Source of the DNA: CAYJAQ01 sp964368275
Lineage (GTDB): Bacteria > Bacillota_I > Bacilli_A > ML615J-28 > CAG-313
DNA length: 10,067 nucleotides
Direction of reading: 5' to 3'
Assembly (NCBI GenBank): GCA_964368275.1
Contig: CAYJAQ010000047.1
Span: 1-10,067 of the forward strand
Shown: in pieces, positions 1 through 6,107 of the stretch
How the letters are laid out: every line of letters starts with the position of its first letter
Numbering within the stretch: position 1 is the stretch's first letter
The notes under the pieces: generated by a model
Told to the model about the DNA's origin: nothing
The model's database searches: none
Seen by the model: only the letters and a program-made list of their open reading frames with translations
Position numbers and translations under genes: made by a program

Positions 1-26
1 TCTCATAATAAACATGAGGTGATAAA

Positions 27-674
27 ATGAAAAATTGGGTTAAAAAAATTGGCCAAAATAAATTTCAATTTTTCTTCTTTGTTGGTGTAGTCGGTGCTTT
101 AGTATTAGCATTAGTTATCGCTGCGGTGGTAACACCTGTTGATGAACCTAAGCCGAATAACCCAGAAAATCCGCCAGTAGTGCCAGGTGATCAAAAAGTA
201 GATACTAATACAAAAGAATCACTTGAATTACCTTTTGATGAGAATATGCAATATGTTATTGTTCGTAAATTCTACGAAAAAGATGGCACAAAAGAAGAAC
301 AAGAGAAAGCATTAATTAAATATGGTTCAAGTTACCGCACTAGCGTAGGTACTTCCTATGCTAAAAGTGATGGTCAACCTTTTGATGTATCTGCTTCTGC
401 TACCGGAACCGTTGTCGAGGTAAAAGAAAATCCTCTCTATGGTAACTATATAGTAATTGAACATGATGATGATATCAAAACGTACTATTATGGTTTAAGT
501 GAAACTAGTGTTCCTGTTGGTACTAAAGTAAACCAAGGTGATAAGATTGGTGTAAGTGGCAAAACCGAAATGGACAAAGAGGCTGGTAATCATGTTTATT
601 TTAAGGTTGTAAAAGGCAATGAACATTTGAATCCAGAAAAAGCAATTGGTAAAGAATTAGCCAGTTTAGAATAG
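27..674 (+). CDS. spoIIQ: Stage II sporulation protein Q, degenerate LytM/M23 domain
   Basis: This is the forespore membrane protein whose outward domain pairs with mother-cell SpoIIIAH across the intermembrane space during engulfment. Visible: a short basic N-terminus, one membrane segment (about residues 13-35), a Pro/Asn-rich linker (37-55), then a SpoIIQ-type region with VRKFYEKDGTKEEQEKAL (79-96) and an M23/LytM fold (about 100-205). Key stretches are FDVSASATGTVVEVKENPLYGN (in 119-140) and GNHVYFKV (187-194). The metal site is eroded: the usual H-x-x-x-D is S106/S110, and the usual HxH is H189-V-Y191, so it is probably not a peptidase. B. subtilis SpoIIQ also lacks the first His but keeps the Asp. 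The protein is 215 residues and lacks the long acidic tail of the B. subtilis protein. GAGGTGAT at 16-23 supports the ATG. Only 26 bases precede the gene, so no promoter can be judged. Confidence 0.93.
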   Translation: MKNWVKKIGQNKFQFFFFVGVVGALVLALVIAAVVTPVDEPKPNNPENPPVVPGDQKVDTNTKESLELPFDENMQYVIVRKFYEKDGTKEEQEKALIKYGSSYRTSVGTSYAKSDGQPFDVSASATGTVVEVKENPLYGNYIVIEHDDDIKTYYYGLSETSVPVGTKVNQGDKIGVSGKTEMDKEAGNHVYFKVVKGNEHLNPEKAIGKELASLE

Positions 675-715
675 TAAAACAGATTCAAGCAGTATTACTG
701 CTTGTTTTGTTTTAC
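674..715 (+). terminator. Rho-independent terminator of spoIIQ
   Basis: A nested inverted repeat starts at the last base of the stop codon. Inner arms CAAGCAGTA (686-694) and TACTGCTTG (696-704) are perfect complements. Outer arms GTAAAACA (674-681) and TGTTTTAC (708-715) are also perfect complements. A T-rich tract follows the inner stem. Confidence 0.85.
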
Positions 716-739
716 AAAGTAAAGTTTTTTTGGTAGAAT
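711..739 (+). promoter_or_regulatory. Predicted sigma-A promoter of the PsuK-like kinase
   Basis: -35 TTTACA (711-716), 17-base spacer, -10 TAGAAT (734-739) preceded by TGG, which makes an extended -10. The -35 lies in the outer arm of the spoIIQ terminator. Only 16 bases separate the -10 from the start codon at 756. Confidence 0.65.
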
Positions 740-755
740 ATAGTGGGTGATTAAA

Positions 756-1604
756 ATGAAAAAAGTTATTGTAATTGGTTCATCAAATATTGATTACATT
801 GGTAAATCTTTTAGTGCACTGATTTCCAATGATTCTAATCCAGGAAGCATTTCAATTAGCTTTGGGGGTGTAGAAAGAAACATAACTGAAAATCTTGCTC
901 GCTTAGGGGTTAAATGTACTTTTATTACTGCACTTGGTAGTGATGAACTTAGTAAGCAATTACGCAAAGAATTGACTGATTTAGGTGTTTTAGTTATTGC
1001 CCCAATGACATTGCTCGATAGTGCTAGCTATTTAGCAATTCATGATGAGCATGGCGAAATGAAGTTGGCGCTTTGTGATACGAGAATTATTGATGAATTA
1101 TCAGTGCCATTTTTAAAGAGTCTAGCAAGTGTTATTAATGAGGCTGATTACATTGTAATTGGTACTAATATGAATAGTGATGCCATAGATTATCTATTTG
1201 CTACTTATCATAACAAGAAAATAATTGTTGATGGTGTTAGTACAACCAAGGTACAAAAGATTAAAAAACATCTAAATAACATCTATTTGTTAAAGATTAA
1301 TCGTTTAGAGGCTTTATCGCTTGATGCTTATTGTGCTAATATTAATGCACAAAATTTAGTGATAACTGATGGTAAAAACCCCATTCATTATTTTGAAAAG
1401 GGAATTGAGGCAATCTATCATATTAAAGAGATTACTGATATTGTCAATGTAACGGGGGCTGGTGATGCGATGACAGCAGGCATTATTTGTGGTTTAGTGC
1501 TTAATAAAAGTTTGCAAGAGGCCATCGCTATAGGTGCTTTAGTTGCTAATGTGACATTATTAAGTGAAGATACGGTTGCTAAGACGCTTAAAAGAATAAT
1601 ATAA
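756..1604 (+). CDS. PfkB-family carbohydrate kinase, pseudouridine kinase-like
   Basis: This is a cytoplasmic ribokinase-fold kinase of 282 residues. The closest recognisable relative is pseudouridine kinase PsuK, which phosphorylates pseudouridine to its 5'-phosphate. Support: an N-terminal IGSSNID (7-13), the DSNPGSI-xxx-FGGVERNI block (26-43) that resembles PsuK's DSNPGKI-GGVGRNI block, KINRLEA (180-186) as the mid-domain N/K-x-x-E motif, and the anion hole/catalytic base NVTGAGDA (231-238, D237). E40 occupies a position that is Gly in E. coli PsuK. No psuG (pseudouridine-5'-phosphate glycosidase) lies in the window, so the substrate is inferred only. The ATG at 756 is preferred over an in-frame GTG at 747 because GGGTGA (745-750) is then a well-placed ribosome site and the GTG lies inside it. 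An adenosine or other nucleoside kinase is the main alternative. Confidence 0.82.
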   Translation: MKKVIVIGSSNIDYIGKSFSALISNDSNPGSISISFGGVERNITENLARLGVKCTFITALGSDELSKQLRKELTDLGVLVIAPMTLLDSASYLAIHDEHGEMKLALCDTRIIDELSVPFLKSLASVINEADYIVIGTNMNSDAIDYLFATYHNKKIIVDGVSTTKVQKIKKHLNNIYLLKINRLEALSLDAYCANINAQNLVITDGKNPIHYFEKGIEAIYHIKEITDIVNVTGAGDAMTAGIICGLVLNKSLQEAIAIGALVANVTLLSEDTVAKTLKRII

Positions 1605-1612
1605 AAATAAGT

Positions 1613-1653
1613 TTCTGTAATTAGTTATTTAATTGCAGAATTTTTATTTATTT
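1613..1653 (+). terminator. Rho-independent terminator of the PsuK-like kinase
   Basis: An 11-bp stem pairs TTCTGTAATTA (1613-1623) with TAATTGCAGAA (1630-1640), with one G-U pair and loop GTTATT. A run of mostly T follows (1641-1653). The stem is AT-rich but long. Confidence 0.8.
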
Positions 1654-1662
1654 GCATATAAT
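1633..1662 (+). promoter_or_regulatory. Predicted sigma-A promoter of the patatin-like gene
   Basis: -35 TTGCAG (1633-1638), 18-base spacer, perfect -10 TATAAT (1657-1662). The -35 is formed by the descending arm of the preceding terminator. The -10 is 16 bases from the chosen start codon. Confidence 0.65.
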
Positions 1663-1678
1663 AAAAATGGTGGTAATA

Positions 1679-2524
1679 ATGAATGAAAATTTAAGTCTGC
1701 ATCGAATTGGTTTAGTATTAAGCGGTGGAGGAGCCAAAGGTGCATATGAAATGGGCGTTTGGAAGGCTCTTAGAGAATTAGGGTTAGAAAATCGTATTAC
1801 TGGTGTTTCGGGTACATCAGTTGGCGCCTTAAATGGGGTGATGTTTTCCGGTCGGTTATATTCAGCTTGCATGGCAATTTGGGAAAGCACTGCACTTGAA
1901 CGAAAAGATGAACTTAAAAAAGGCCGCATAAAAAAAGCGGTCACAAAAGTATTAGGAAAAACTAGTATAAATGCCATTGACAATGTGAGACGTTATCCAT
2001 TATTATCTTCGGAACGACTCGCTAAAATTATTGAGGCTAATTTGAGTGTTCAAAAGTTACAAGAAGGCAATTGCCGGTGTTATGTTACTTGTTCCAAAGA
2101 AGGCTCAAGGCATGCCGAATATTTTCTCGTTCAAAAATACCATAACATTGACGATGTAAAAACATTAATGTGTGCGTCCGCTGCCATCCCTTTTCTTTTT
2201 AAAAAAGTCACTTTTAATGGCAAAAAATACATTGATGGTGGCATAACCGATAATACCCCAATTCTTCCTTTATATGATGCCGGATACGATACGATTATTG
2301 TAGTCTATTTAGATGAAAAGGGTCATAAGGATAAACGCTTTTATCCAGAAGCTAAAATAATAGAAATATCACCTCGGGGTGGTTTAGGCAATTTTCTTGG
2401 TGGTGCACTAAATTTCTATGAAGATAGTATTGAACAAATGATTGAAAAGGGCTATCAAGAAGCCTACGAAATATTGTTGCCACATTTATCATACTTAAAA
2501 CAAGAATATATTAAAAAAAATTAA
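1679..2524 (+). CDS. Patatin-like phospholipase / acyl hydrolase
   Basis: This is a Ser-Asp dyad lipid acyl hydrolase of the bacterial patatin (RssA/YlbK-type) group, 281 residues. All family landmarks are present: oxyanion-hole loop SGGGAKGAYEMG (15-26), nucleophile elbow GTSVG (45-49, Ser47), and the catalytic Asp in YIDGG (184-188, Asp186) followed by ITDNTPI. There is no signal peptide or membrane segment, so it is probably cytoplasmic or membrane-peripheral. Substrate lipids cannot be read from sequence. The ATG at 1679 is chosen because GGTGGT (1669-1674) is a plausible ribosome site just ahead, and because upstream in-frame TTG 1652 and ATG 1667 would overlap the promoter or the predicted transcript start. 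It appears to be a single-gene unit, convergent with mnmM. Confidence 0.88.
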   Translation: MNENLSLHRIGLVLSGGGAKGAYEMGVWKALRELGLENRITGVSGTSVGALNGVMFSGRLYSACMAIWESTALERKDELKKGRIKKAVTKVLGKTSINAIDNVRRYPLLSSERLAKIIEANLSVQKLQEGNCRCYVTCSKEGSRHAEYFLVQKYHNIDDVKTLMCASAAIPFLFKKVTFNGKKYIDGGITDNTPILPLYDAGYDTIIVVYLDEKGHKDKRFYPEAKIIEISPRGGLGNFLGGALNFYEDSIEQMIEKGYQEAYEILLPHLSYLKQEYIKKN

Positions 2525-2545
2525 AGTGTAGTACTTTAATTTTTT
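2515..2545. terminator. Shared bidirectional terminator between the patatin gene and mnmM
   Basis: A 13-bp perfect stem pairs A6-TTAAAGT (2515-2527) with ACTTTAA-T6 (2533-2545), loop GTAGT. An A-run on one side and a T-run on the other give a U-tract in either direction. The stop codons of both convergent genes lie inside the hairpin. The stem is GC-poor, so strength is uncertain. Confidence 0.65.
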
Positions 2546-3078
2546 CTTACAATACTAAGTAAATAAGGAGACTGGTTTTGATTTAGGCTACAATATTGAG
2601 ACACTAAATAGTCGTGAGCATTTAATGTTTTTAGATATGCTAGAAGTTCGGTACTTTCTACTAGACCATTTGCATGACCAGGGTAAACTACCACAATAAT
2701 AATCATGTTGGGGTTATCAAAGAATTTACTTATTAAATTTTCTATAGCAGCAATAGTTGAATTAGCCTTTGTGGTAATGTTTTTATCACCATGAGGTAGA
2801 TAACCTAAGTTAAAAATTATTCCATCAATTTTACTTTCTGTAATTGTTTCATGACTTGCTTTAATATAGGTGATGTTGGAAAAAGCATTAGTTAGTTTTT
2901 TAGCATTATTAATTGCCTGTTCTTGAATGTCATAGGCATAAATATGACCGCTTTCACCAACTAGTGAGGCTAAAAACAGAGTGTCATTTCCGTTGCCACA
3001 AGTTGCGTCAATCCAAATGTCTCCTTCTTTTATTCTTTCTTTAATCATTTTATGAGCTAATTCAATTATTTGGTACAT
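2536..3078 (-). CDS. mnmM: tRNA 5-aminomethyl-2-thiouridine methyltransferase (YtqB family)
   Basis: This SAM-dependent methylase converts nm5s2U to mnm5s2U at wobble position 34 of tRNAs for Glu, Gln and Lys; it is B. subtilis YtqB. The 180-residue protein has the Rossmann SAM loop DATCGNGND (24-32), the acidic residue D50 at the end of strand 2 (IYAYD), and the family signature FNLGYLPHGDK (89-99), which replaces the usual class I motif IV. Older annotations call this family 'rRNA methylase'. It is the second gene of an operon with mnmL, and the two reading frames overlap by 13 nt (3066-3078), which suggests translational coupling. AAGGTGA, read on the minus strand at 3088-3082, supports the start with short spacing. 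Confidence 0.92.
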   Translation of the reverse strand: MYQIIELAHKMIKERIKEGDIWIDATCGNGNDTLFLASLVGESGHIYAYDIQEQAINNAKKLTNAFSNITYIKASHETITESKIDGIIFNLGYLPHGDKNITTKANSTIAAIENLISKFFDNPNMIIIVVVYPGHANGLVESTELLAYLKTLNAHDYLVSQYCSLNQNQSPYLLSIVRKN

Positions 3079-4001
3079 AAATCACCTTGGTAATAATTAT
3101 GCTTGCGCATATATTTGTCAATTTCGTTCATTACTACAAGCTTCTTAATTGTCCATTTAGGGGCAATTAACTTATCAATAGGAGCATCACCGGATAGCCG
3201 ATGAATTACAATGTTAGTAGACAAGTTTCGTAATTGAGTACCGACAATCTCAACATATTCTGTAAGGGATAAAAGTGGAAAGGGGTTATTGTTATATATA
3301 TGACCGAGTGGTGTATTTTCCATAACATGGAGCATATGAATCTTGATTCCATCAATTGGATGTTGATTTAACCATTTGACAGTTTGAATCATCATTTCTG
3401 CGGTTTCGTTCGGTAAACCATTAATAATATGAACAACAACAGTTATACCAATTGCTTTTAAATCCTTAACGGCTTTTTCAAATACTTCGTTCGGATAACC
3501 ACGATTAATATATTTCCAAGTTGTGGTGTGCATTGTTTGAAAGCCTAGTTCAACCCAAACAGTAATTTCTTTACTGATTTCTTGTAAAAGTTCGATAACA
3601 TCAGCATTTAAACAATCAGGCCGTGTCGCAATACTAAGAATTTTAATCTTCGGATCTAGTTTAATTATTTCATAGTAATCCTTTCGGAGTTTTTCAATAC
3701 TACCGTAGGTATTACTGCCGGCTTGTAAATAGGCAATGTAATAGCCATCACCCCATTTATGAGCCATTACTTTTTGAATAGTTTGAAATTGCTCAGAGAA
3801 TGGTAGTTCTTTATCACCTGAGAAGTCGCCGCTTAATTGCTCTGAACAGTAGATGCAACCACCATAGCCAACTTTGCCATCACGATTAGGACAAGAAAAA
3901 CCCGCATTTAGGGCAATGCGATAAACTTTCTGATGATATATTGCTTGTAAGTAGTTATTTAAAGTTACATAGTGTTTTTCAGCATTTATTAATTCATTCA
4001 T
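3066..4001 (-). CDS. mnmL: Radical SAM protein MnmL (YtqA; TIGR01212/YhcC-like)
   Basis: This radical SAM enzyme was shown genetically in B. subtilis and Streptococcus mutans to be needed for conversion of cmnm5s2U toward mnm5s2U in tRNA. It acts before the methylase MnmM, in organisms without MnmC. The 311-residue protein has the family's atypical cluster motif C37-x11-C49-x2-C52 (CPNRDG...GGCIYC) rather than CxxxCxxC. It also has the conserved AYLQAGSNTYG (94-104) and a TIM-barrel-like remainder including LSIATRPDCL (142-151) and VVVHIINGLPNE (188-199). It is the first gene of the mnmL-mnmM operon. GAGGTC (minus strand, 4013-4008) sits six bases before the ATG. It is divergent from spoIIID, and the two promoters abut. 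The exact chemistry of the family is not settled, to my knowledge. Confidence 0.92.
   Translation of the reverse strand: MNELINAEKHYVTLNNYLQAIYHQKVYRIALNAGFSCPNRDGKVGYGGCIYCSEQLSGDFSGDKELPFSEQFQTIQKVMAHKWGDGYYIAYLQAGSNTYGSIEKLRKDYYEIIKLDPKIKILSIATRPDCLNADVIELLQEISKEITVWVELGFQTMHTTTWKYINRGYPNEVFEKAVKDLKAIGITVVVHIINGLPNETAEMMIQTVKWLNQHPIDGIKIHMLHVMENTPLGHIYNNNPFPLLSLTEYVEIVGTQLRNLSTNIVIHRLSGDAPIDKLIAPKWTIKKLVVMNEIDKYMRKHNYYQGDLCTK
3082..3088 (-). promoter_or_regulatory. Ribosome binding site of mnmM inside mnmL
   Basis: AAGGTGA on the minus strand lies within the last codons of mnmL, three bases before the mnmM ATG. It fixes the mnmM start and, with the 13-nt overlap, indicates coupled translation. 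Confidence 0.7.
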
Positions 4002-4018
4002 AAAAATGACCTCATGTT

Positions 4019-4047
4019 ATTTTACTATATTTTAACTAAAATGTAAA
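4019..4047 (-). promoter_or_regulatory. Predicted sigma-A promoter of mnmL-mnmM
   Basis: On the minus strand: -35 TTTACA (4047-4042), 17-base spacer, -10 TAAAAT (4024-4019). The -10 ends 17 bases before the mnmL ATG. It shares base 4047 with the spoIIID -35 element. Confidence 0.65.
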
Positions 4048-4074
4048 CATATTTTGCTTTAATAATCATATATT
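4047..4074 (+). promoter_or_regulatory. Predicted sigma-E (mother-cell) promoter of spoIIID
   Basis: -35-like ACATATT (4047-4053) and -10-like CATATATT (4067-4074), spacer 13. These compare with the B. subtilis sigma-E consensus KMATATT / CATACAMT. No correctly spaced sigma-A pair is seen here. The known sigma-E dependence of spoIIID supports the call; the match itself is by eye. Confidence 0.55.
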
Positions 4075-4089
4075 GTAGTGGTGATGCAA

Positions 4090-4350
4090 ATGGATGAAGC
4101 AATGAAAGAAAGAGTACTTCAAGGAGCGAAACTATTGCTTTTGGAAAAAAGTAATGTTCGACAAGTAGCAAAGCGAATAGGCTGCTCAAAATCAACAGTT
4201 CATAAAGATTTATCAGAGCGCCTAATTGATTTAGACTATAATCTATATATTGAGGTACAAAAGCTATTTGAAATCAATAAGCAGGAAAAACACTTGCGTG
4301 GTGGTAATACCACAAAATTACGTTATACGAAAAATACCAAGATCAAATAA
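4090..4350 (+). CDS. spoIIID: Stage III sporulation transcriptional regulator SpoIIID
   Basis: This is a small DNA-binding protein that activates and represses mother-cell genes between the sigma-E and sigma-K stages. The 86 residues match SpoIIID end to end: helix-turn-helix NVRQVAKRIGCSKSTVHKDL (22-41), with the near-invariant SKSTVHKDL-ERL, and the basic C-terminal extension KHLRGGNTTKLRYTK (67-81) that makes extra DNA contacts. The ATG at 4090 is preferred over in-frame GTG 4078 because GGTGAT (4080-4085) is then a good ribosome site, and the GTGs lie inside it. In Bacillus the gene is followed by mbl; here it is followed by its own terminator and an unrelated membrane-protein gene. Confidence 0.96.
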   Translation: MDEAMKERVLQGAKLLLLEKSNVRQVAKRIGCSKSTVHKDLSERLIDLDYNLYIEVQKLFEINKQEKHLRGGNTTKLRYTKNTKIK

Positions 4351-4352
4351 AC

Positions 4353-4378
4353 AATCAAGCAGTGCTTGGTTTTTCTTT
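4353..4378 (+). terminator. Rho-independent terminator of spoIIID
   Basis: Stem CAAGC (4356-4360) / GCTTG (4364-4368), loop AGT, extended by T-G and A-T pairs (4353-4355 with 4369-4371), then TTTTTCTTTT. The arm sequence CAAGCAGT is the same as in the spoIIQ terminator. Confidence 0.82.
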
Positions 4379-4403
4379 TCTATCGTAATTCGTTATTATT
4401 TTA

Positions 4404-4433
4404 TTAGGACTTTTTTTTCTTTTAGTGTATAAT
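4404..4433 (+). promoter_or_regulatory. Predicted promoter of the DUF1295 gene
   Basis: Perfect -10 TATAAT at 4428-4433, 17 bases before the start codon. The -35 is poor; TTAGGA (4404-4409, spacer 18) is the best I can offer. Confidence 0.5.
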
Positions 4434-4450
4434 ATAAAAAGGTGAATTAT

Positions 4451-5338
4451 ATGAAACAGATAAAAGAAAACCGAATATTAAGTTTAATAATAATATTGAT
4501 AGCATATGCATGTGCATTTGTGGCTGGCTATTTTGTGTGGATTAATCTAACAATGGATTCATTACTACTTAAGTTTCTAATTACGGATGTAGTAGCAACC
4601 ATCGTCATTTTTATCTTTAGCCTTATTTGTCGAAATGCTAGTGTCTACGATCCTTATTGGAGCGTATTACCGCTGGTCATGGTCATAGTTTTTGCTAAAA
4701 CGATTAGCAACTTTCATCCCGCGAGTTTTGTTATGATTGCCCTTATTGCAATTTGGGGTATCCGCCTGACAATTAATTGGTTTTCGACTTTTAAAAACCT
4801 AAATCATCAAGATTGGCGTTATGATCATTATAAAAACAAATTCCCACGGCTTTGGCCAATTATTAATTTTGGTGGTATTCACTTAATGCCTACGCTAATT
4901 GTTTTTAGCACGATGTTGCCAGTAGTTGAATATATGAATGTATGTGCAACAGTACCAATGAATGTTAGTACTATAATAGGTATTGTAATTACTATTGTTG
5001 CAATCATAATTGAAACTTTAGCTGATTTACAGATGCATAGTTTTTTAAAAACACGAAAGAATCATGAATTAATTAATGTTGGTTTGTGGAAGAGAAGTCG
5101 TCATCCTAACTATTTTGGTGAAATTCTTTTCTGGTTTGGCATCTACTTAGTAATGTTATCACTAGCTGACAATATGTGGATTCTTTTCTTAGGACCATTG
5201 CTAAATACATTACTCTTTGTCTTTATCAGTATTCCGCTTGCTGAAAAGCATCAATTAGCTAAAAATCCTGCATATTTAGAATATCAAAAAACAACCAACG
5301 TTTTATTATTGTTTCCCAAAAAGACAATTAATAAGTAA
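4451..5338 (+). CDS. DUF1295 integral membrane protein (steroid 5-alpha-reductase / ICMT-like)
   Basis: This is a polytopic membrane protein of 295 residues in the DUF1295 family, related in fold to steroid 5-alpha-reductases and isoprenylcysteine methyltransferases. Hydrophobic segments are near 10-32, 38-60, 70-84, 90-110, 140-160, 172-192, 220-240 and 243-263. Family signatures seen: VYDPYWS (65-71), WGIRLTINW (102-110), DWRYDHYK (121-128), and the C-terminal cofactor-binding block GLWKRSRHPNYFGEILFW (211-228). These suggest reduction of a lipid or isoprenoid substrate with NADPH, but no substrate can be named. ATG 4451 is chosen over in-frame GTG 4442 because the GTG is part of the ribosome site AAGGTGA (4439-4445). 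It is a single-gene unit, convergent with yigZ. Confidence 0.88.
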   Translation: MKQIKENRILSLIIILIAYACAFVAGYFVWINLTMDSLLLKFLITDVVATIVIFIFSLICRNASVYDPYWSVLPLVMVIVFAKTISNFHPASFVMIALIAIWGIRLTINWFSTFKNLNHQDWRYDHYKNKFPRLWPIINFGGIHLMPTLIVFSTMLPVVEYMNVCATVPMNVSTIIGIVITIVAIIIETLADLQMHSFLKTRKNHELINVGLWKRSRHPNYFGEILFWFGIYLVMLSLADNMWILFLGPLLNTLLFVFISIPLAEKHQLAKNPAYLEYQKTTNVLLLFPKKTINK

Positions 5339-5343
5339 TTAAA

Positions 5344-5387
5344 AAAAGACCTAATATAAGAACTATTGTTCTGATATCAGGTCTTTT
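5344..5387. terminator. Bidirectional terminator between the DUF1295 gene and yigZ
   Basis: A long interrupted hairpin: AAAAGACCT (5344-5352) with AGGTCTTTT (5379-5387), then ATAT/ATAT, then AGAAC (5359-5363) with GTTCT (5368-5372), loop TATT, with single mismatches between blocks. Downstream T-runs exist in both directions (seven A's at 5341-5347 read as U's on the minus strand). It ends exactly at the yigZ stop codon. Confidence 0.88.
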
Positions 5388-6011
5388 CTAATCTGCTATT
5401 TCCAACTCATCATCTGGTGATGGCATAATGGTTGTAATCTTTATTTGATTATTGGTTAGTTCAATTAAAGCATTAATTGTTGCTGCCATTAGTGTTTCAG
5501 GCAGCCGCACAAGAAGGTTAACATCATGTGTAAAGGTTTTGGTAATAATTTCATATTTTCTTAAGATTAATTCAATTTGAGCGTAGTAAGAATAATCAAA
5601 AGATAAAGTAAGATTTACATAATCAATTATTGGTACTAGTTCCATTTGCTTTAATGCTTCACTTGCACTTTTACTATAAGCGCGCACTAGACCACCAGCT
5701 CCGAGTTTGACACCACCAAAGTAACGAGTAATCACACAAACAAGATTGGTTAAGTTATTCTTGCGAAAAACATCGAATGCGGGCATACCAGCAGTGCCGC
5801 TAGGCTCACCATCGTCACTGTAATGGCCATATTCACCACCGGGACCAACGATATAAAGAGTAATGTTGTGGGTAGCATCGGCGTATTTTGCTTTTATTGT
5901 AGCAATGTAGGCTTTCGCAGCAGAAACACTAGTAACATGTTTGATATGGGTGATAAAGACACTTTTAGTAATTTCTATTTGATTGGTTACTTCACCTTTT
6001 ACTGTATTCAT
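5388..6011 (-). CDS. yigZ: IMPACT family protein YigZ/YvyE (UPF0029)
   Basis: This is a widely conserved cytoplasmic protein of the YigZ/YvyE/IMPACT family, 207 residues, the usual length. The N-terminal UPF0029 domain (about 1-115) carries KSVFI (16-20), DATHN (45-49), SDDGEPSGTAG (65-75) and RYFGGVKLGAGGLVRAYS (96-113). The C-terminal ferredoxin-like DUF1949 domain spans roughly 132-195. Eukaryotic IMPACT regulates GCN2. The bacterial role is not firmly established; RNA or ribosome association has been suggested. ACCTCT (6018-6023), read as AGAGGT on the minus strand, supports the start. It is divergent from the glycosidase gene and appears to be its own transcription unit. Confidence 0.93.
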   Translation of the reverse strand: MNTVKGEVTNQIEITKSVFITHIKHVTSVSAAKAYIATIKAKYADATHNITLYIVGPGGEYGHYSDDGEPSGTAGMPAFDVFRKNNLTNLVCVITRYFGGVKLGAGGLVRAYSKSASEALKQMELVPIIDYVNLTLSFDYSYYAQIELILRKYEIITKTFTHDVNLLVRLPETLMAATINALIELTNNQIKITTIMPSPDDELEIAD

Positions 6012-6029
6012 ATTAATACCTCTAGTAAT

Positions 6030-6058
6030 ATTATAACGTATTTTTTAATAATTAACAA
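6030..6058 (-). promoter_or_regulatory. Predicted sigma-A promoter of yigZ
   Basis: On the minus strand: -35 TTGTTA (6058-6053), spacer 17, perfect -10 TATAAT (6035-6030), ending 18 bases before the ATG. The palindrome AACAATTGTT (6054-6063) covers the -35. Confidence 0.7.
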
Positions 6059-6078
6059 TTGTTTGTGTAACGTATTTT
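6034..6078. repeat. Direct repeat TAACGTATTTT in the yigZ/glycosidase intergenic region
   Basis: Perfect 11-base copies lie at 6034-6044 and 6068-6078, 34 bases apart. The first overlaps the yigZ -10. A looser relative, TTACGCTATTT, is at 6106-6116. This could be an operator or simply AT-rich coincidence. Confidence 0.4.
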
Positions 6079-6086
6079 AAACTAAT

Positions 6087-6107
6087 ATTTACATTTTAAT
6101 TTACATT
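6087..6107. repeat. Tandem ATTTACATT direct repeat upstream of the glycosidase promoter
   Basis: Two perfect 9-base copies (6087-6095 and 6099-6107) have a 12-base period. They end 11 bases before the predicted -35 at 6119. The position suits an activator site; no known regulator motif is recognised. Confidence 0.4.

Noticed and set aside
1..26. Sigma-F promoter for spoIIQ
   Set aside because: Expected from family knowledge, but only 26 bases of upstream sequence are available and they are mostly the ribosome site.
747..755. Upstream GTG start for the PsuK-like kinase, with similar GTG/TTG starts at 1652, 4078 and 4442
   Set aside because: In each case the alternative codon lies in or near the ribosome binding site of a better-placed ATG, or overlaps the predicted promoter.
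1648..1983. 111-codon open frame on the minus strand
   Set aside because: It lies entirely opposite the N-terminal half of the patatin gene, has no ribosome site or recognisable protein family, and the opposite strand has intact family motifs.
4250..4432. 60-codon open frame overlapping the end of spoIIID
   Set aside because: Shifted frame of spoIIID running through its terminator; the low-complexity Phe/Ser end comes from the T-tract.
5823..6080. 85-codon plus-strand open frame opposite the start of yigZ
   Set aside because: It overlaps the conserved UPF0029 motifs on the other strand and has no ribosome site or family resemblance.
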